From Parvularcula sp. BBD 1991-13 (GTDB lineage Bacteria > Pseudomonadota > Alphaproteobacteria > Caulobacterales > Parvularculaceae): 64,000 nucleotides of DNA. Every line of letters begins with the position of its first letter. The first letter of the stretch is position 1. The notes below the pieces were generated by a model. The model saw nothing but the letters and a program-made list of their open reading frames with translations. It had not been told where the DNA came from and did no database searches. A program made the translations under genes and the position numbers. This document shows, in pieces, positions 28,285 to 35,966 of the stretch. Location of the stretch: contig LYSZ01000001.1 in assembly GCA_001657385.1 (NCBI GenBank), positions 434,001 to 498,000 of the forward strand, in the 5' to 3' direction.

Positions 28285-28396
28285 TTGACCGGCCTTCGTT
28301 TGGACCGGCCTTTGTTTTGAACGGCTTTCGCTTTGAACGGCCTTGTCTTCGTCCGGTCTGGCCTCCGTCCGGTCTGGCCTTCGTCCGGCCTTGCCG
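28285..28396. repeat. Tandem repeat, 16-bp unit x 7, degenerate
   Basis: Seven consecutive units of exactly 16 bases, for example ttgaccggccttcgtt, tggaccggcctttgtt, ttgaacggctttcgct, tcgtccggtctggcct and ccgtccggtctggcct. Neighbouring units are closest to each other. It occupies the 400-bp divergent spacer between the Cys-rich protein and the PLD-like gene. The period is the same as in the arrays at 1201 and 31088 while the unit sequence differs. A 39-codon frame between the array and the PLD gene (28445-28564) is not called. The rest of the spacer holds AT-rich sequence around 28410-28445. Confidence 0.85.
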
Positions 28397-28568
28397 CGGC
28401 TGTATTTTCACCTATCCTCCCAAGATTATACGGGAGACGTTCCAATGCAATCAAGCGGCGGTATTGAAACTCGATTACGCCGGCGCGGCGCGGCGCGCGC
28501 GGACGCCGGGAGGGCCGGCTTGGATACAGGCGTTGTAAAGACCGTCGCCGTAAAGCGCGGATAAGGCG

Positions 28569-29855
28569 ATGTCCGCGCCGGCGCGAGCCTATTTCACGAC
28601 GCTGGACGGCGGCGCGGCTCTTCGCCAGGTCGTCCTCGACGCCATCGACCGCGCGCGCCTTGCCGCTTCGCGGGGCGCCGACGCGGCGCTGGAGATCATG
28701 GCGTTTTCCTTCACCGACGCCGGCGTCGCCGACGCCCTGTTGGAGGCGGCGCGCGCCGCGCCGTCGCTTCGCATTCGTCTTCTCGCCGACTGGCAGCAGG
28801 GCGGCCGGCATCCCGCCAAACAGGCGCGCCGCCTGACCGGGGCCGGAAACGGTGCGATCGAGGTGCGCTACACCCTCGATCAACCTTATTATTGGGATCC
28901 TGACGACGGCCTTGTCCGCTGGTCCTACGCCGCGAGCGCCGGGCTCTTTCACCACAAATCCATGCTGACGGTTCTGGACGGCGCGCCGAGTCATCTCGTG
29001 GCGGGCAGTTTCAACTGGACGAAAAAGGCGATGCGCATGTCCGAAAACGTCATCGCCCTCGACGCCGGCCCTTCCTCCGCCGCGGCGCTGGCGGCCATGC
29101 GCCGGGAGTTCAATTCGATCTGGAACGATCCGTCGGCGTCGCTTTCACCCGTCGACGCCGAGGCCTGGTTCGCGGCGGTCGTCGCGCGGCTCGAATCCGG
29201 CGCCGCGCCGCCGGCGCCGCCACCGTTTCGCCGGTCAGGGGAAGAGGGCGTCGAGGTCGCCGACGCCGGCGACAGGCGCGTCGAGGACGGTCCCGTCCTG
29301 CTCGCTTTTTCCGCGCCGCGCGAGCGTTGCGCCCCCCGGAGCAACGCCGGCCACAGCCTCGCCAACGCCTCGCGCCAGTTCGCCGGTCTCTCCGCGTCCA
29401 GAGGGTCCGTCACGCCGCTGACGAACGCCAATCTCGCCAAGGCGGCGGTACAGGCGAGCGCGCCCGGCGACGTCATTTCCATCGCCGCGTTCGCCCTGTC
29501 GCGCCGGGCCCCGGAATACAATGCGCTGCTCCATGCGGCGCGGCGGGGCGTCCGGTTTCGCGTTCTCCTGGCGCCGGGACGCGCCGCGTCCGCCGGGGCG
29601 TATCTGCATCGCCGCGCGGCGGACGAAGGGCTGGACATCAGCGTTCGCATCGCCGACCGCCGGATGCATCAGAAATACCTGATCGGTCACGGGACGCGGA
29701 CCGTGGTGACCGGCACAGCGAATTTTACGCCCGATGCGCATGATCGCCATTATGAAGCCCGGCTTTGCATTCGGGGGTGCGAGGATTTATCCGCCCGGTT
29801 TCTCAGCGATTTTAGCACGCTCTGGAAGAGCGCCCGGGAGATGGAGGATCAATGA
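28569..29855 (+). CDS. Phospholipase D-like domain protein with two HxK motifs
   Basis: A 428-residue member of the phospholipase D superfamily. Two copies of the catalytic motif are seen: HHKSMLTV near residue 127 followed by AGSFNWT, and MHQKYLIG near residue 366 followed by GTANFT. The order H-x-K then G-S/T-x-N fits the PLD active site, but each first motif lacks the usual H-x-K-x4-D aspartate, as in some nucleases of this fold. There is no signal peptide, so a cytoplasmic nuclease or phosphodiesterase is likelier than a secreted phospholipase. A Pro/Ala-rich linker of about 60 residues joins the two halves. It may be a defence or DNA repair enzyme, but nothing around it proves this. Confidence 0.82.
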   Translation: MSAPARAYFTTLDGGAALRQVVLDAIDRARLAASRGADAALEIMAFSFTDAGVADALLEAARAAPSLRIRLLADWQQGGRHPAKQARRLTGAGNGAIEVRYTLDQPYYWDPDDGLVRWSYAASAGLFHHKSMLTVLDGAPSHLVAGSFNWTKKAMRMSENVIALDAGPSSAAALAAMRREFNSIWNDPSASLSPVDAEAWFAAVVARLESGAAPPAPPPFRRSGEEGVEVADAGDRRVEDGPVLLAFSAPRERCAPRSNAGHSLANASRQFAGLSASRGSVTPLTNANLAKAAVQASAPGDVISIAAFALSRRAPEYNALLHAARRGVRFRVLLAPGRAASAGAYLHRRAADEGLDISVRIADRRMHQKYLIGHGTRTVVTGTANFTPDAHDRHYEARLCIRGCEDLSARFLSDFSTLWKSAREMEDQ

Positions 29856-30373
29856 TGTTCCGCGGCCAATGGGAAGAGCTAGGACGCAGGATTGCCAGCG
29901 GAACCTTTCTCTTCTACCATTAGACCACAATTGCGGAATATTCAGACAGTATTATTCCGCTTAATCGGTGTCAAGAAAATACTTGGAATTAGTTGGCTCC
30001 CTGTTTTCTGGCGAAAGTCTTCCTTTGTTTTGAAAGCCTTGCGGCGCCATCCGCCGATCCGGGGCGAGGGCGGCGCCTTTACTTGCAGATTTACTGGGGC
30101 TTTCCGCGTTGAACCTGTGCATGCACCAATGAAGTGAGAGATTTTCCCCAAGACAATTGGCCGGAAAAGTCAAAAGCGATGACCGCGAATGTCAAATCAT
30201 GATGTCGAACGGCAAGTCCAGGCCAAGCCCAAAAGTTCAATAACGCGTTGAACTTGTTATTTTATAATGAAAAAATGTCATTAATACTGACGCAGATAGA
30301 GGCTTTCACTAGAGTTTGTTACAAATCTATGATAAGAGATAGCGAAGAATTTTATTAAAAAATATCGCTATCC
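29856..30373. other. AT-rich spacer before the candidate peptide locus
   Basis: A stretch of about 520 bases without a supported gene. GC content falls toward 30360, most strongly at 30230-30365, which suits a promoter for the next gene. On the minus strand 29911-29928 has a sequence like a tRNA D-arm, but no complete tRNA can be folded. Small frames exist on both strands but lack ribosome-binding sites. Confidence 0.5.
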
Positions 30374-30418
30374 GGTCCACAGCCATTTGGTCCACAGCCA
30401 TTTGGTCTCCAGCCATCC
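30374..30418. repeat. Tandem repeat, 15-bp unit x 3, next to a start codon
   Basis: Units ggtccacagccattt, ggtccacagccattt and ggtctccagccatcc are directly joined and end 20 bases upstream of the ATG at 30439. They therefore lie in the probable leader of that gene's message. The period is 15, not 16 as in the three larger arrays. Confidence 0.85.
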
Positions 30419-30438
30419 GGTCCCAGAAAGGGCGCGCC

Positions 30439-30924
30439 ATGTCCGAACTCATGAAGCTTTACCGCAAGTCTGATCCGGCGCGCATTCCGCATCTTCGCTC
30501 CGCCCTCGACCGACAGGTGAACACCCTCGGTCAGAGTTCGGCCCCGGAGCAGGTCGCCTTCATGCGCGAGCTGATCGAAAACCCCGTCATGCGCCGCGAG
30601 TTCGAACGCCGGCCCGGCAAGGTCGCGTCGGAAAGCGGCGTCGTTCTCGACCGGAAAACCGTCAAGCAGATCACCAGCAGCATACTTTTCGATTATGCGG
30701 TGCCGGCGGAGTTGCGCGAACGCCTCGATGACGACGGCTTGAAAAACCTGGAGGAGTTGCGCAACGCCACCATGCCGACCCTTGGCGAGGCGACGCCGCA
30801 GGAGCCGAGCGGAAGCGCCGCCGCCGTCGCCGCCGGCGCGGCGGTCGTCAGCGCCGTCGCCGCCGTGGTCACCGCCGTTGTCGCCGTCTGGAACGCGGCG
30901 AGGGGGTGGGACGGCTCGGGCTGA
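30439..30924 (+). CDS. Candidate precursor protein with Ala/Val-rich C-terminal tail
   Basis: A 161-residue protein I do not recognise. Residues 1-115 are hydrophilic and helical; FMRELIENPVMRREFERRPG (41-60) resembles the leader part of Nif11-type or nitrile-hydratase-type precursor peptides, in which a short acidic/basic helix is bound by the modifying enzyme. Residues 125-161 switch abruptly to a low-complexity tail with AAVVSAVAAVVTAVVAV, then WNAARGWDGSG at the end. No signal peptide is seen. The tail could be a core peptide to be modified and cut off, or a single membrane helix. The radical SAM gene pair follows on the same strand 400 bases further on, which favours the first. The start follows an AAAGG site. 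Confidence 0.65.
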   Translation: MSELMKLYRKSDPARIPHLRSALDRQVNTLGQSSAPEQVAFMRELIENPVMRREFERRPGKVASESGVVLDRKTVKQITSSILFDYAVPAELRERLDDDGLKNLEELRNATMPTLGEATPQEPSGSAAAVAAGAAVVSAVAAVVTAVVAVWNAARGWDGSG

Positions 30925-31324
30925 GGCGGAGACCATCGCATTCGATCCGGAAGGATTCCCGGCGCGCGGTTCGAACAGGACCCCCCGGACAGAGAACCGG
31001 AGAGGGAAAAAGGTCAAAACGCGGCGGAGCAAAAAAGACCGATCGATTGAAGTGCGGCCGGGCCTCAAGACTCCCAAACAAATCCCGAGACAGCCAGGCC
31101 CCAAGACAGGTAAATCACGAAGCAGTTAAACCACGAGACAGGTAAAACACAAGACAGCGAACCGCCGGTACAGGCAAAATCTCTACACAGACGGCGATTA
31201 CAATGGAATACAATGGAAGCGCTGGGAAAAATTCAAAAAACCGGAGCGGAAGGAAAGGCGGCGAAACCGGAATTGACGGATGATCGGCAGATGACGGCGA
31301 TTGGCGAATGACGATGGGCGCCCC
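30925..31324. other. Spacer between candidate precursor and radical SAM gene
   Basis: This 400-bp stretch contains the 16-bp repeat array at 31088-31167 and an AT-richer tail that may hold a separate promoter for the radical SAM genes. No gene-like frame with a ribosome-binding site was found. Confidence 0.5.
31088..31167. repeat. Tandem repeat, 16-bp unit x 5, degenerate
   Basis: Five joined units of exactly 16 bases: agacagccaggcccca, agacaggtaaatcacg, aagcagttaaaccacg, agacaggtaaaacaca and agacagcgaaccgccg. The central three share agacaggtaaa or a close variant. It lies in the spacer between the precursor-like gene and the radical SAM gene. Confidence 0.8.
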
Positions 31325-32419
31325 ATGAAGGCCGGCGGGCATTTCGGCGACACGGTCGATACGGATCCCATCGCGCGGCAGCTTCTCCAGTTGAGCGCGT
31401 TCCCCGTGTTTTACAACGGGCTGGTCCTGATCACGACCACGCGCTGCAACGCGCAATGCGGCATGTGCTATCAAAGCGCCGGCCCGAAAGGCAGCCCGCT
31501 GATGGGCAAGGCGCGGCTTGATCTTCCCGTTCTCGAACGCGCCGTGCGCGAGGCCGCCGGGATCGACGCGGTCGCCCCGCGTTTTCACCTCGCCGGCGGT
31601 GAGGCGTTCATGGATATGGACGCGTGCCTGCGGCTGATCCGCTGCGCGCGCGACGCCGGTTACGAGCTGGTCTCCGCGACCACCAATGTGTTCTGGGCGA
31701 AAGACATTGCGAACGCGCGCAAGGTCGCCGAGGCGTGCGTCGAGGCTGGTCTCGACCTTTTCGAAATCAGTTGGGACCATTGGCACAAACCCTGGATCGC
31801 GCCGGCATGCATCGACAACTGCATCACGGTTTGCGCCGAAGTCGGCATCGAGACAAATCTCCGTCTCCTGACAACCCGCAACCATCGCATTCCCGAAGCC
31901 CTGGGCGAGCTCGACCCTGCGGCGCGGGCGAAGGCTTCCGTCATCACCTCGGGCCCGGTCACCGGCTCCGGACGCGGCGCCGCGCTGGGCGATAACGAGC
32001 TGTTCGTCGGCGCGAGCCCGATCGACGGCGGCTGCCATTCGATGCTCCATCTTACCATTAATCCGACCGGGGAGGTTATGCCCTGTTGCGCCGGCATCGA
32101 TCAGACCGGTCAGAGTTTTTTCGGCAACGTCAAGGAGGAATCCCTTTTTGATATCGTCGACCGGATGCAGCACTCGGCGCTGCTGCGGATCCTGGTTTTC
32201 GACGGGGTGGCGAGCTTTCTGCCGATCCTTGAAGAAGCGGGGCTTTCGCCGGGAAAAGATTTCGTCGGCATGTGTGACCTGTGCTGGTCGGTTTTCGCCG
32301 ACAATGACCGCACCAGGGCCATCGAGGACCATCTTGACCGGCTGCGCGTCAAGGCGCTGAAGCAACTGGTGGCGGACATGGAAAACGCCCGGCCGCATGA
32401 GGGTCTTGTCGATGCCTGA
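31325..32419 (+). CDS. Radical SAM enzyme with SPASM-like C-terminus
   Basis: A 364-residue radical SAM protein. The [4Fe-4S] motif C-x3-C-x2-C is at C41, C45 and C48 (TRCNAQCGMCYQ), followed by the SAM-binding HLAGGEAFMD region. The C-terminal part has further cysteines in GGCHSMLHLTINPTGEVMPCC and MCDLCWSVF, the pattern of the SPASM/twitch auxiliary cluster domains used by peptide-modifying enzymes. The ATG at 31325 is preferred; a TTG at 31301 would add eight residues. It overlaps the next gene by eight bases. With a leader-like precursor just upstream and proteases downstream, a peptide maturase role is the best guess, though not shown. Confidence 0.85.
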   Translation: MKAGGHFGDTVDTDPIARQLLQLSAFPVFYNGLVLITTTRCNAQCGMCYQSAGPKGSPLMGKARLDLPVLERAVREAAGIDAVAPRFHLAGGEAFMDMDACLRLIRCARDAGYELVSATTNVFWAKDIANARKVAEACVEAGLDLFEISWDHWHKPWIAPACIDNCITVCAEVGIETNLRLLTTRNHRIPEALGELDPAARAKASVITSGPVTGSGRGAALGDNELFVGASPIDGGCHSMLHLTINPTGEVMPCCAGIDQTGQSFFGNVKEESLFDIVDRMQHSALLRILVFDGVASFLPILEEAGLSPGKDFVGMCDLCWSVFADNDRTRAIEDHLDRLRVKALKQLVADMENARPHEGLVDA

Positions 32420-33350
32420 CGGCGCCGGCGTACTCCTCGCCGACCGCAAGGCGCCGCTCCTGTCGCGGTTCAAAGCCGTATATGTCTGTCTCGGGCCCGG
32501 ACCTCGCCCGGCGCTGTCCGCGCTTGACCGCTGGCTGGCGTTTTTCATGGCCTGGTATCGCGACCGGGTCGGTCAGGCGACCGTCGCCGGCGTTTTTCCC
32601 AATCATTTCTTCGGCCCGAGCGTCACGTTTCTGGGGCCGGCGCCGGTGCGCTGCGCCGACGACCTTGCGGCTTTGTTTCGCGCCTGCCGCCGGGCGGGGC
32701 TTGCCCCCCATATCGGCGTTGACGCGATCGAGGCGGCGGGCGCGGCGGCGCGGATCATGCGCCTGGCGCAGGCCGGTCTCGCCCAGGCCGATCTGCACTT
32801 GAACCGCCGTCCCGACAAGGCCGAAGCCGGCGCCGCGCGGGCCCTGATGCTCGACCTTCAATGTGCGTCGGTGAAGCTTCGGCTCTTCGGCGACAGCGTT
32901 GACTGGCTTTCCACGGGCGCCCTGGATCTGGAGGCGCTGAATTCGGATTTCATCTCGATTTATCCGCTTGCTGAGCGAACGGTCACGCCGCGAAGCGCGC
33001 GCCCCTGCGCGCAGCGTTTCGGCGTCTGGATCGATCCCGACGGCGATATCTATCCCTGCGCCGGGCTGATGGGCGTCGACGCTTTTCGCATCGGCCGGGT
33101 CGCGGATGCGGAGGGCGGATCCGCGCCGCTCGACCTTTCCCGTATCGATGGGATCGGCCAATGGGCGAAGTGCGGGCCGAGCCTTCCCGAAGGCGAGGTC
33201 CATGAGGCGCCGCCGGGTGAAACGGGGCGGCCCTTGCCGCTGATTTGCCGGCGGCACAGGGCGCTGGAGCTGGCGCGCCGCGACGCCGGCGTTGCAGCCG
33301 CCGATGCCGTAATGGGCGGCCGCGCCCGGCAGGTCTCTTCTCCTGAATGA
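32412..33350 (+). CDS. SPASM-like partner protein without the radical SAM cysteines
   Basis: A 312-residue protein that looks like the C-terminal half of a radical SAM/SPASM enzyme. It carries PCAQRFGVWIDPDGDIYPCAGLMG near residue 200, with the C...G-x-x-I/W-x-P-D-G-x-I/V-Y-P-C layout of a SPASM-type cluster. The N-terminal part, where C-x3-C-x2-C should be, has none. Two more isolated cysteines follow. It is translationally coupled to the radical SAM gene (start inside its 3' end), so the two probably work as a complex, one active and one catalytically degenerate. The start ATG at 32412 is chosen because GAGGG precedes it; 32397 is possible. It ends 57 bases from the convergent operon. Confidence 0.7.
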   Translation: MPDGAGVLLADRKAPLLSRFKAVYVCLGPGPRPALSALDRWLAFFMAWYRDRVGQATVAGVFPNHFFGPSVTFLGPAPVRCADDLAALFRACRRAGLAPHIGVDAIEAAGAAARIMRLAQAGLAQADLHLNRRPDKAEAGAARALMLDLQCASVKLRLFGDSVDWLSTGALDLEALNSDFISIYPLAERTVTPRSARPCAQRFGVWIDPDGDIYPCAGLMGVDAFRIGRVADAEGGSAPLDLSRIDGIGQWAKCGPSLPEGEVHEAPPGETGRPLPLICRRHRALELARRDAGVAAADAVMGGRARQVSSPE

Positions 33351-33406
33351 AAAACATGCGCGGATAAAACCTATGCGGACTGATTATGCGCTGCGCCGCG
33401 CAGGCG

Positions 33407-34045
33407 CTATCGTTTCGCGTGCGCCCAGGCGTCAAGGGCCGAGGACATCCGCAGCCTGTTCGGTCCGGCGGGCAGTTTTAGGAAAAAGGGGCGGGCGCTG
33501 AAGGGACCGCGGCAGGCCACAAGATGCCCGCCGGCGCGGCGGCAGCGGAGAGGGCCGCCATGCGGGGTCTCGATTGCGTCGCGATGGCGTGGGGATTCGA
33601 GAACCCAGCTTGTGTAGACGAAATCCGGGTTCGACGCGGCGGCCGCTTCGATGTCGGCCTGCTGATGGTGCGCCGGATCGATCCTCACGCCGAGGCGGTA
33701 CAGCCCATACCATTGTAGCCAGATCATCACGCGCTCAAGGGCGTTCAGGGTGCGGCGCGATCCCGGCCCGGCGGCGATGCGGATGTCGAGATCGTTCGCG
33801 GTCCCGTCGCCGTCGAGCGCGGACCCGACGACGTAAGCCGACCAGCCCTTGCATAGCGGGTGATCGCGCCAAGCGTCGGCAAGGCGCGATAGGTGCGCGG
33901 CGTTCGGCCGGGAAAGGCCGAGACCGCGGGCTTCGCACATTTCCCGCGTCGGCGCGGTGAACCATATCCGCGCCTCGCGCGTCTTGCGCGCGATGCGCTC
34001 GATCGTCGCCATGTCGCGATGAATGTCCGACGGGGCGTCGCTCAC
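33407..34045 (-). CDS. Nucleotidyltransferase-fold protein, last gene of the protease operon
   Basis: A 212-residue protein with the minimal nucleotidyltransferase signature: VVGSALDGDGTANDLDIRI (about 72-90) has the G-S motif at 74-75 and the D-x-D metal pair at D85/D87. Typical members transfer nucleotides to small molecules, proteins or RNA; the substrate is unknown. The rest is helical with several Trp and Cys residues. The GTG start shares GTGA with the stop of the trypsin-like gene, so the two are co-translated. In this context it might adenylylate or otherwise tag the peptide or a protease, but this is only a guess. Confidence 0.7.
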   Translation of the reverse strand: MSDAPSDIHRDMATIERIARKTREARIWFTAPTREMCEARGLGLSRPNAAHLSRLADAWRDHPLCKGWSAYVVGSALDGDGTANDLDIRIAAGPGSRRTLNALERVMIWLQWYGLYRLGVRIDPAHHQQADIEAAAASNPDFVYTSWVLESPRHRDAIETPHGGPLRCRRAGGHLVACRGPFSARPFFLKLPAGPNRLRMSSALDAWAHAKR

Positions 34046-34782
34046 AAAAACACCTCCGCGTCGAAAGCCGCTGCGGCCATGTCCAGGCGACAGGCGAGGG
34101 CGTAGGGCCGTCCGGTGCGCGCGTCGCGGCCGCCGGCGACATGAATCCCGACCGCGATGTTGCGGGCGCGGTCGCGCCAAAGGCCGCCGGAATCGCCGGG
34201 AGCGCAAAGACGATAGCCGGTGCGCCCCGGAACCGGGTCGAGCCGGAAGCCTTCGAAGGCGACGGTGCGCGCGCCGTGGCGCACCGAAAAGACGCCGACA
34301 TCGGCCACCTGTCCGTCGGTCCTTGCGGAGCGCCGGCCCTCAAGACAGAGGACCCGTCCGCGCGCCGGCGCGTCGAGACGGGCCGGCATGTGCGGCAGGG
34401 CGGTCTCAATGCGGCGGGCGAGGCCGGGGGACAGGGCGACCAGCGCCGCATCGCCCTCGGCGCCGAACAGGATGTGTGCGATCGATCCGATCTCGACCGG
34501 CGGTCTGTCGCGCCGTCCGCGAACCCATATCGCCGCCCCCAACGCACGCCCGGGCGCGCCTCCAATCGCGCATCCGGGCCCGGCGAGGGCGTGGGCCGAG
34601 CCAATCGCGGCGAGACGGCCCGTCCCTTTCTCCCGTGCGAGGCAGGCGATGCTGGACCAGTTGTCCAGAGGCGCGCGCGCAACGGCGCATCCGGGGCGCA
34701 GGAACGGACCGCCGCCCCGCGCGGCGCCGCCGCGGCGGCCGTCTGCGTTTGCGGCGGCGATATCCCCGCGCCCGTTCTTCAT
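34042..34782 (-). CDS. Trypsin-like serine protease (chymotrypsin fold)
   Basis: A 246-residue protease with the full S1 triad: His64 in IGSAHAL, Asp111 in GDAALVAL and Ser198 in CAPGDSGGLW. The oxyanion residues around G-D-S-G-G and the later GIHVAGG strand fit the family. There is no clear signal peptide, so it may act in the cytoplasm or be exported by another route. It shares ATGA with the M23 peptidase stop and GTGA with the next start, the middle of a three-gene coupled operon. In peptide loci such a protease often removes the leader; that role fits the convergent radical SAM/precursor genes but is inference. Confidence 0.85.
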   Translation of the reverse strand: MKNGRGDIAAANADGRRGGAARGGGPFLRPGCAVARAPLDNWSSIACLAREKGTGRLAAIGSAHALAGPGCAIGGAPGRALGAAIWVRGRRDRPPVEIGSIAHILFGAEGDAALVALSPGLARRIETALPHMPARLDAPARGRVLCLEGRRSARTDGQVADVGVFSVRHGARTVAFEGFRLDPVPGRTGYRLCAPGDSGGLWRDRARNIAVGIHVAGGRDARTGRPYALACRLDMAAAAFDAEVFL

Positions 34783-35762
34783 GGGCGCCGGGTCGCCCGC
34801 AGGACGGCGTTCGGCGCGCAACGGCGCCCGTCGATTGTCATCGGCCGCGGGTCGCCGTCGAAAGGCGCATGGGCGGGCGCGGCGTCTTGTACATGCACAT
34901 GCAGGTGCGGTTCGGTCGAGTTGCCGGAATTGCCGACGGCGCCGACGCGCTCGCCCTCGACAACCGTCTGGCCGGCCCGCACCCGAACCGAGCCCTTTTG
35001 CAGATGAGCGAGCAGGAGGCTCGCGTCCGGCCGGCTCGACGGCTGAAGCCAGATATGATTGCCCGGCGGCGGATCGTTGCGCCGTTCGCCGGGGGCGCGG
35101 TCTTCTAAACCGTCTTCGACGGATAGAACCGTCCCGTCGCAAGGGGCGTGCACGGCGCGCCCGTAGATCTCGAAGTCGTCCAGCCGGCGCGGCCAGATCC
35201 GCGACGAATGCCGGCCCCACCTGTTGACGCCGATCAGGTCGGCGCCGAGCCCCTGGCCGCGCAACCGGCGAAGCGACGGATCGCGCAGCACCTGGGCGTG
35301 CTGATTGCGCGCCGGGGCGCTTCCCGCGGCGGCGAGGACGTAAGCGCCGGATTGAAACGGCAACGCGATATCCAGCGTGGCGCCCGCGCTTTCGCGCCGG
35401 TCGAAAAAGCCTCTCAGCCGCAGGACAAGATAACCGAGCACCGCGAAGGTGATGACGAGCGGCGCCCAGGAAACCGCGTCCTCGGGCCATGGCGGCGCGG
35501 GGCGATGGGCGATCAGCGCCGCGAGCGTTGCGACGGCGAAGAGCGGCGGGATCGCGCGGCGCCACCACAGGCTTGTCATCCACCATCCCGGCGACAACAG
35601 GGCGGCGATCAGGGCGGCGCCCGCGGCGCCGACGCGGGCGGCGAACTCCGCCCAACTCGCCGGCGGCAGCATCATCCACGCCATGATCAGCAGCGGCGCG
35701 ACGATCTGGGCGGCGACGGCCGCCAGCTTCAATAGCGTTGACGCTTTGAAAAGCCCTTGCAT
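34779..35762 (-). CDS. Membrane-anchored M23-type peptidase
   Basis: A 327-residue protein. The first 120 residues contain about four hydrophobic segments (KLAAVAAQIVAPLLIMAWMM, AGAALIAALL, AIPPLFAVATLAALIA and APLVITFAVLGYLVL), so it is an inner-membrane protein with a periplasmic C-terminal domain. That domain is M23/LytM-like: DDFEIYGRAVHAPCDGTVL, then LLLAHLQKGSV and GNSGNSTEPHLHVHV, where HLHVH gives zinc ligands. The first ligand pair is less certain (His155 and Asp175 are candidates). M23 enzymes cut peptidoglycan peptides, and some act on bioactive peptides. It is the first gene of the coupled operon. Confidence 0.82.
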   Translation of the reverse strand: MQGLFKASTLLKLAAVAAQIVAPLLIMAWMMLPPASWAEFAARVGAAGAALIAALLSPGWWMTSLWWRRAIPPLFAVATLAALIAHRPAPPWPEDAVSWAPLVITFAVLGYLVLRLRGFFDRRESAGATLDIALPFQSGAYVLAAAGSAPARNQHAQVLRDPSLRRLRGQGLGADLIGVNRWGRHSSRIWPRRLDDFEIYGRAVHAPCDGTVLSVEDGLEDRAPGERRNDPPPGNHIWLQPSSRPDASLLLAHLQKGSVRVRAGQTVVEGERVGAVGNSGNSTEPHLHVHVQDAAPAHAPFDGDPRPMTIDGRRCAPNAVLRATRRP

Positions 35763-35966
35763 TTCTTGTGTTTTATTCCCGCGCCATTGAATAGAGCGGC
35801 AATAATAGGCGAATTCCCGATGTCTTCAAAGGCGATCTGCATTCGCCGGCGGCCCGCCTGACTTAAACGCAGCGCCCGCCCGTGCCGGCCCGGTCGGCCC
35901 GGCCGCATCGGCCGAGAGGGCGGTTGCGCCATTTCCATACGGACCGACGAAAACGCGCGTCCCGCG

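Noticed and set aside
28445-28564. 39-codon frame before the PLD-like gene as a possible peptide precursor
   Set aside because: It has a GGGAGA sequence before the ATG but is Arg/Ala-rich without leader or core features, and it ends directly before the next gene, so it is more likely leader DNA.
29911-29928. Minus-strand sequence gtggtctaatggtagaag, like a tRNA D-arm
   Set aside because: A complete cloverleaf cannot be folded: no consistent anticodon stem, and no GGTTCGA-type T-arm at the right distance. Six bases that could pair as acceptor stem exist, which may be chance.
30355-31104. Minus-strand frame over the candidate precursor and its flanks
   Set aside because: It translates the 15-bp repeat and low-complexity DNA, has no ribosome-binding site, and conflicts with the plus-strand gene that has one.
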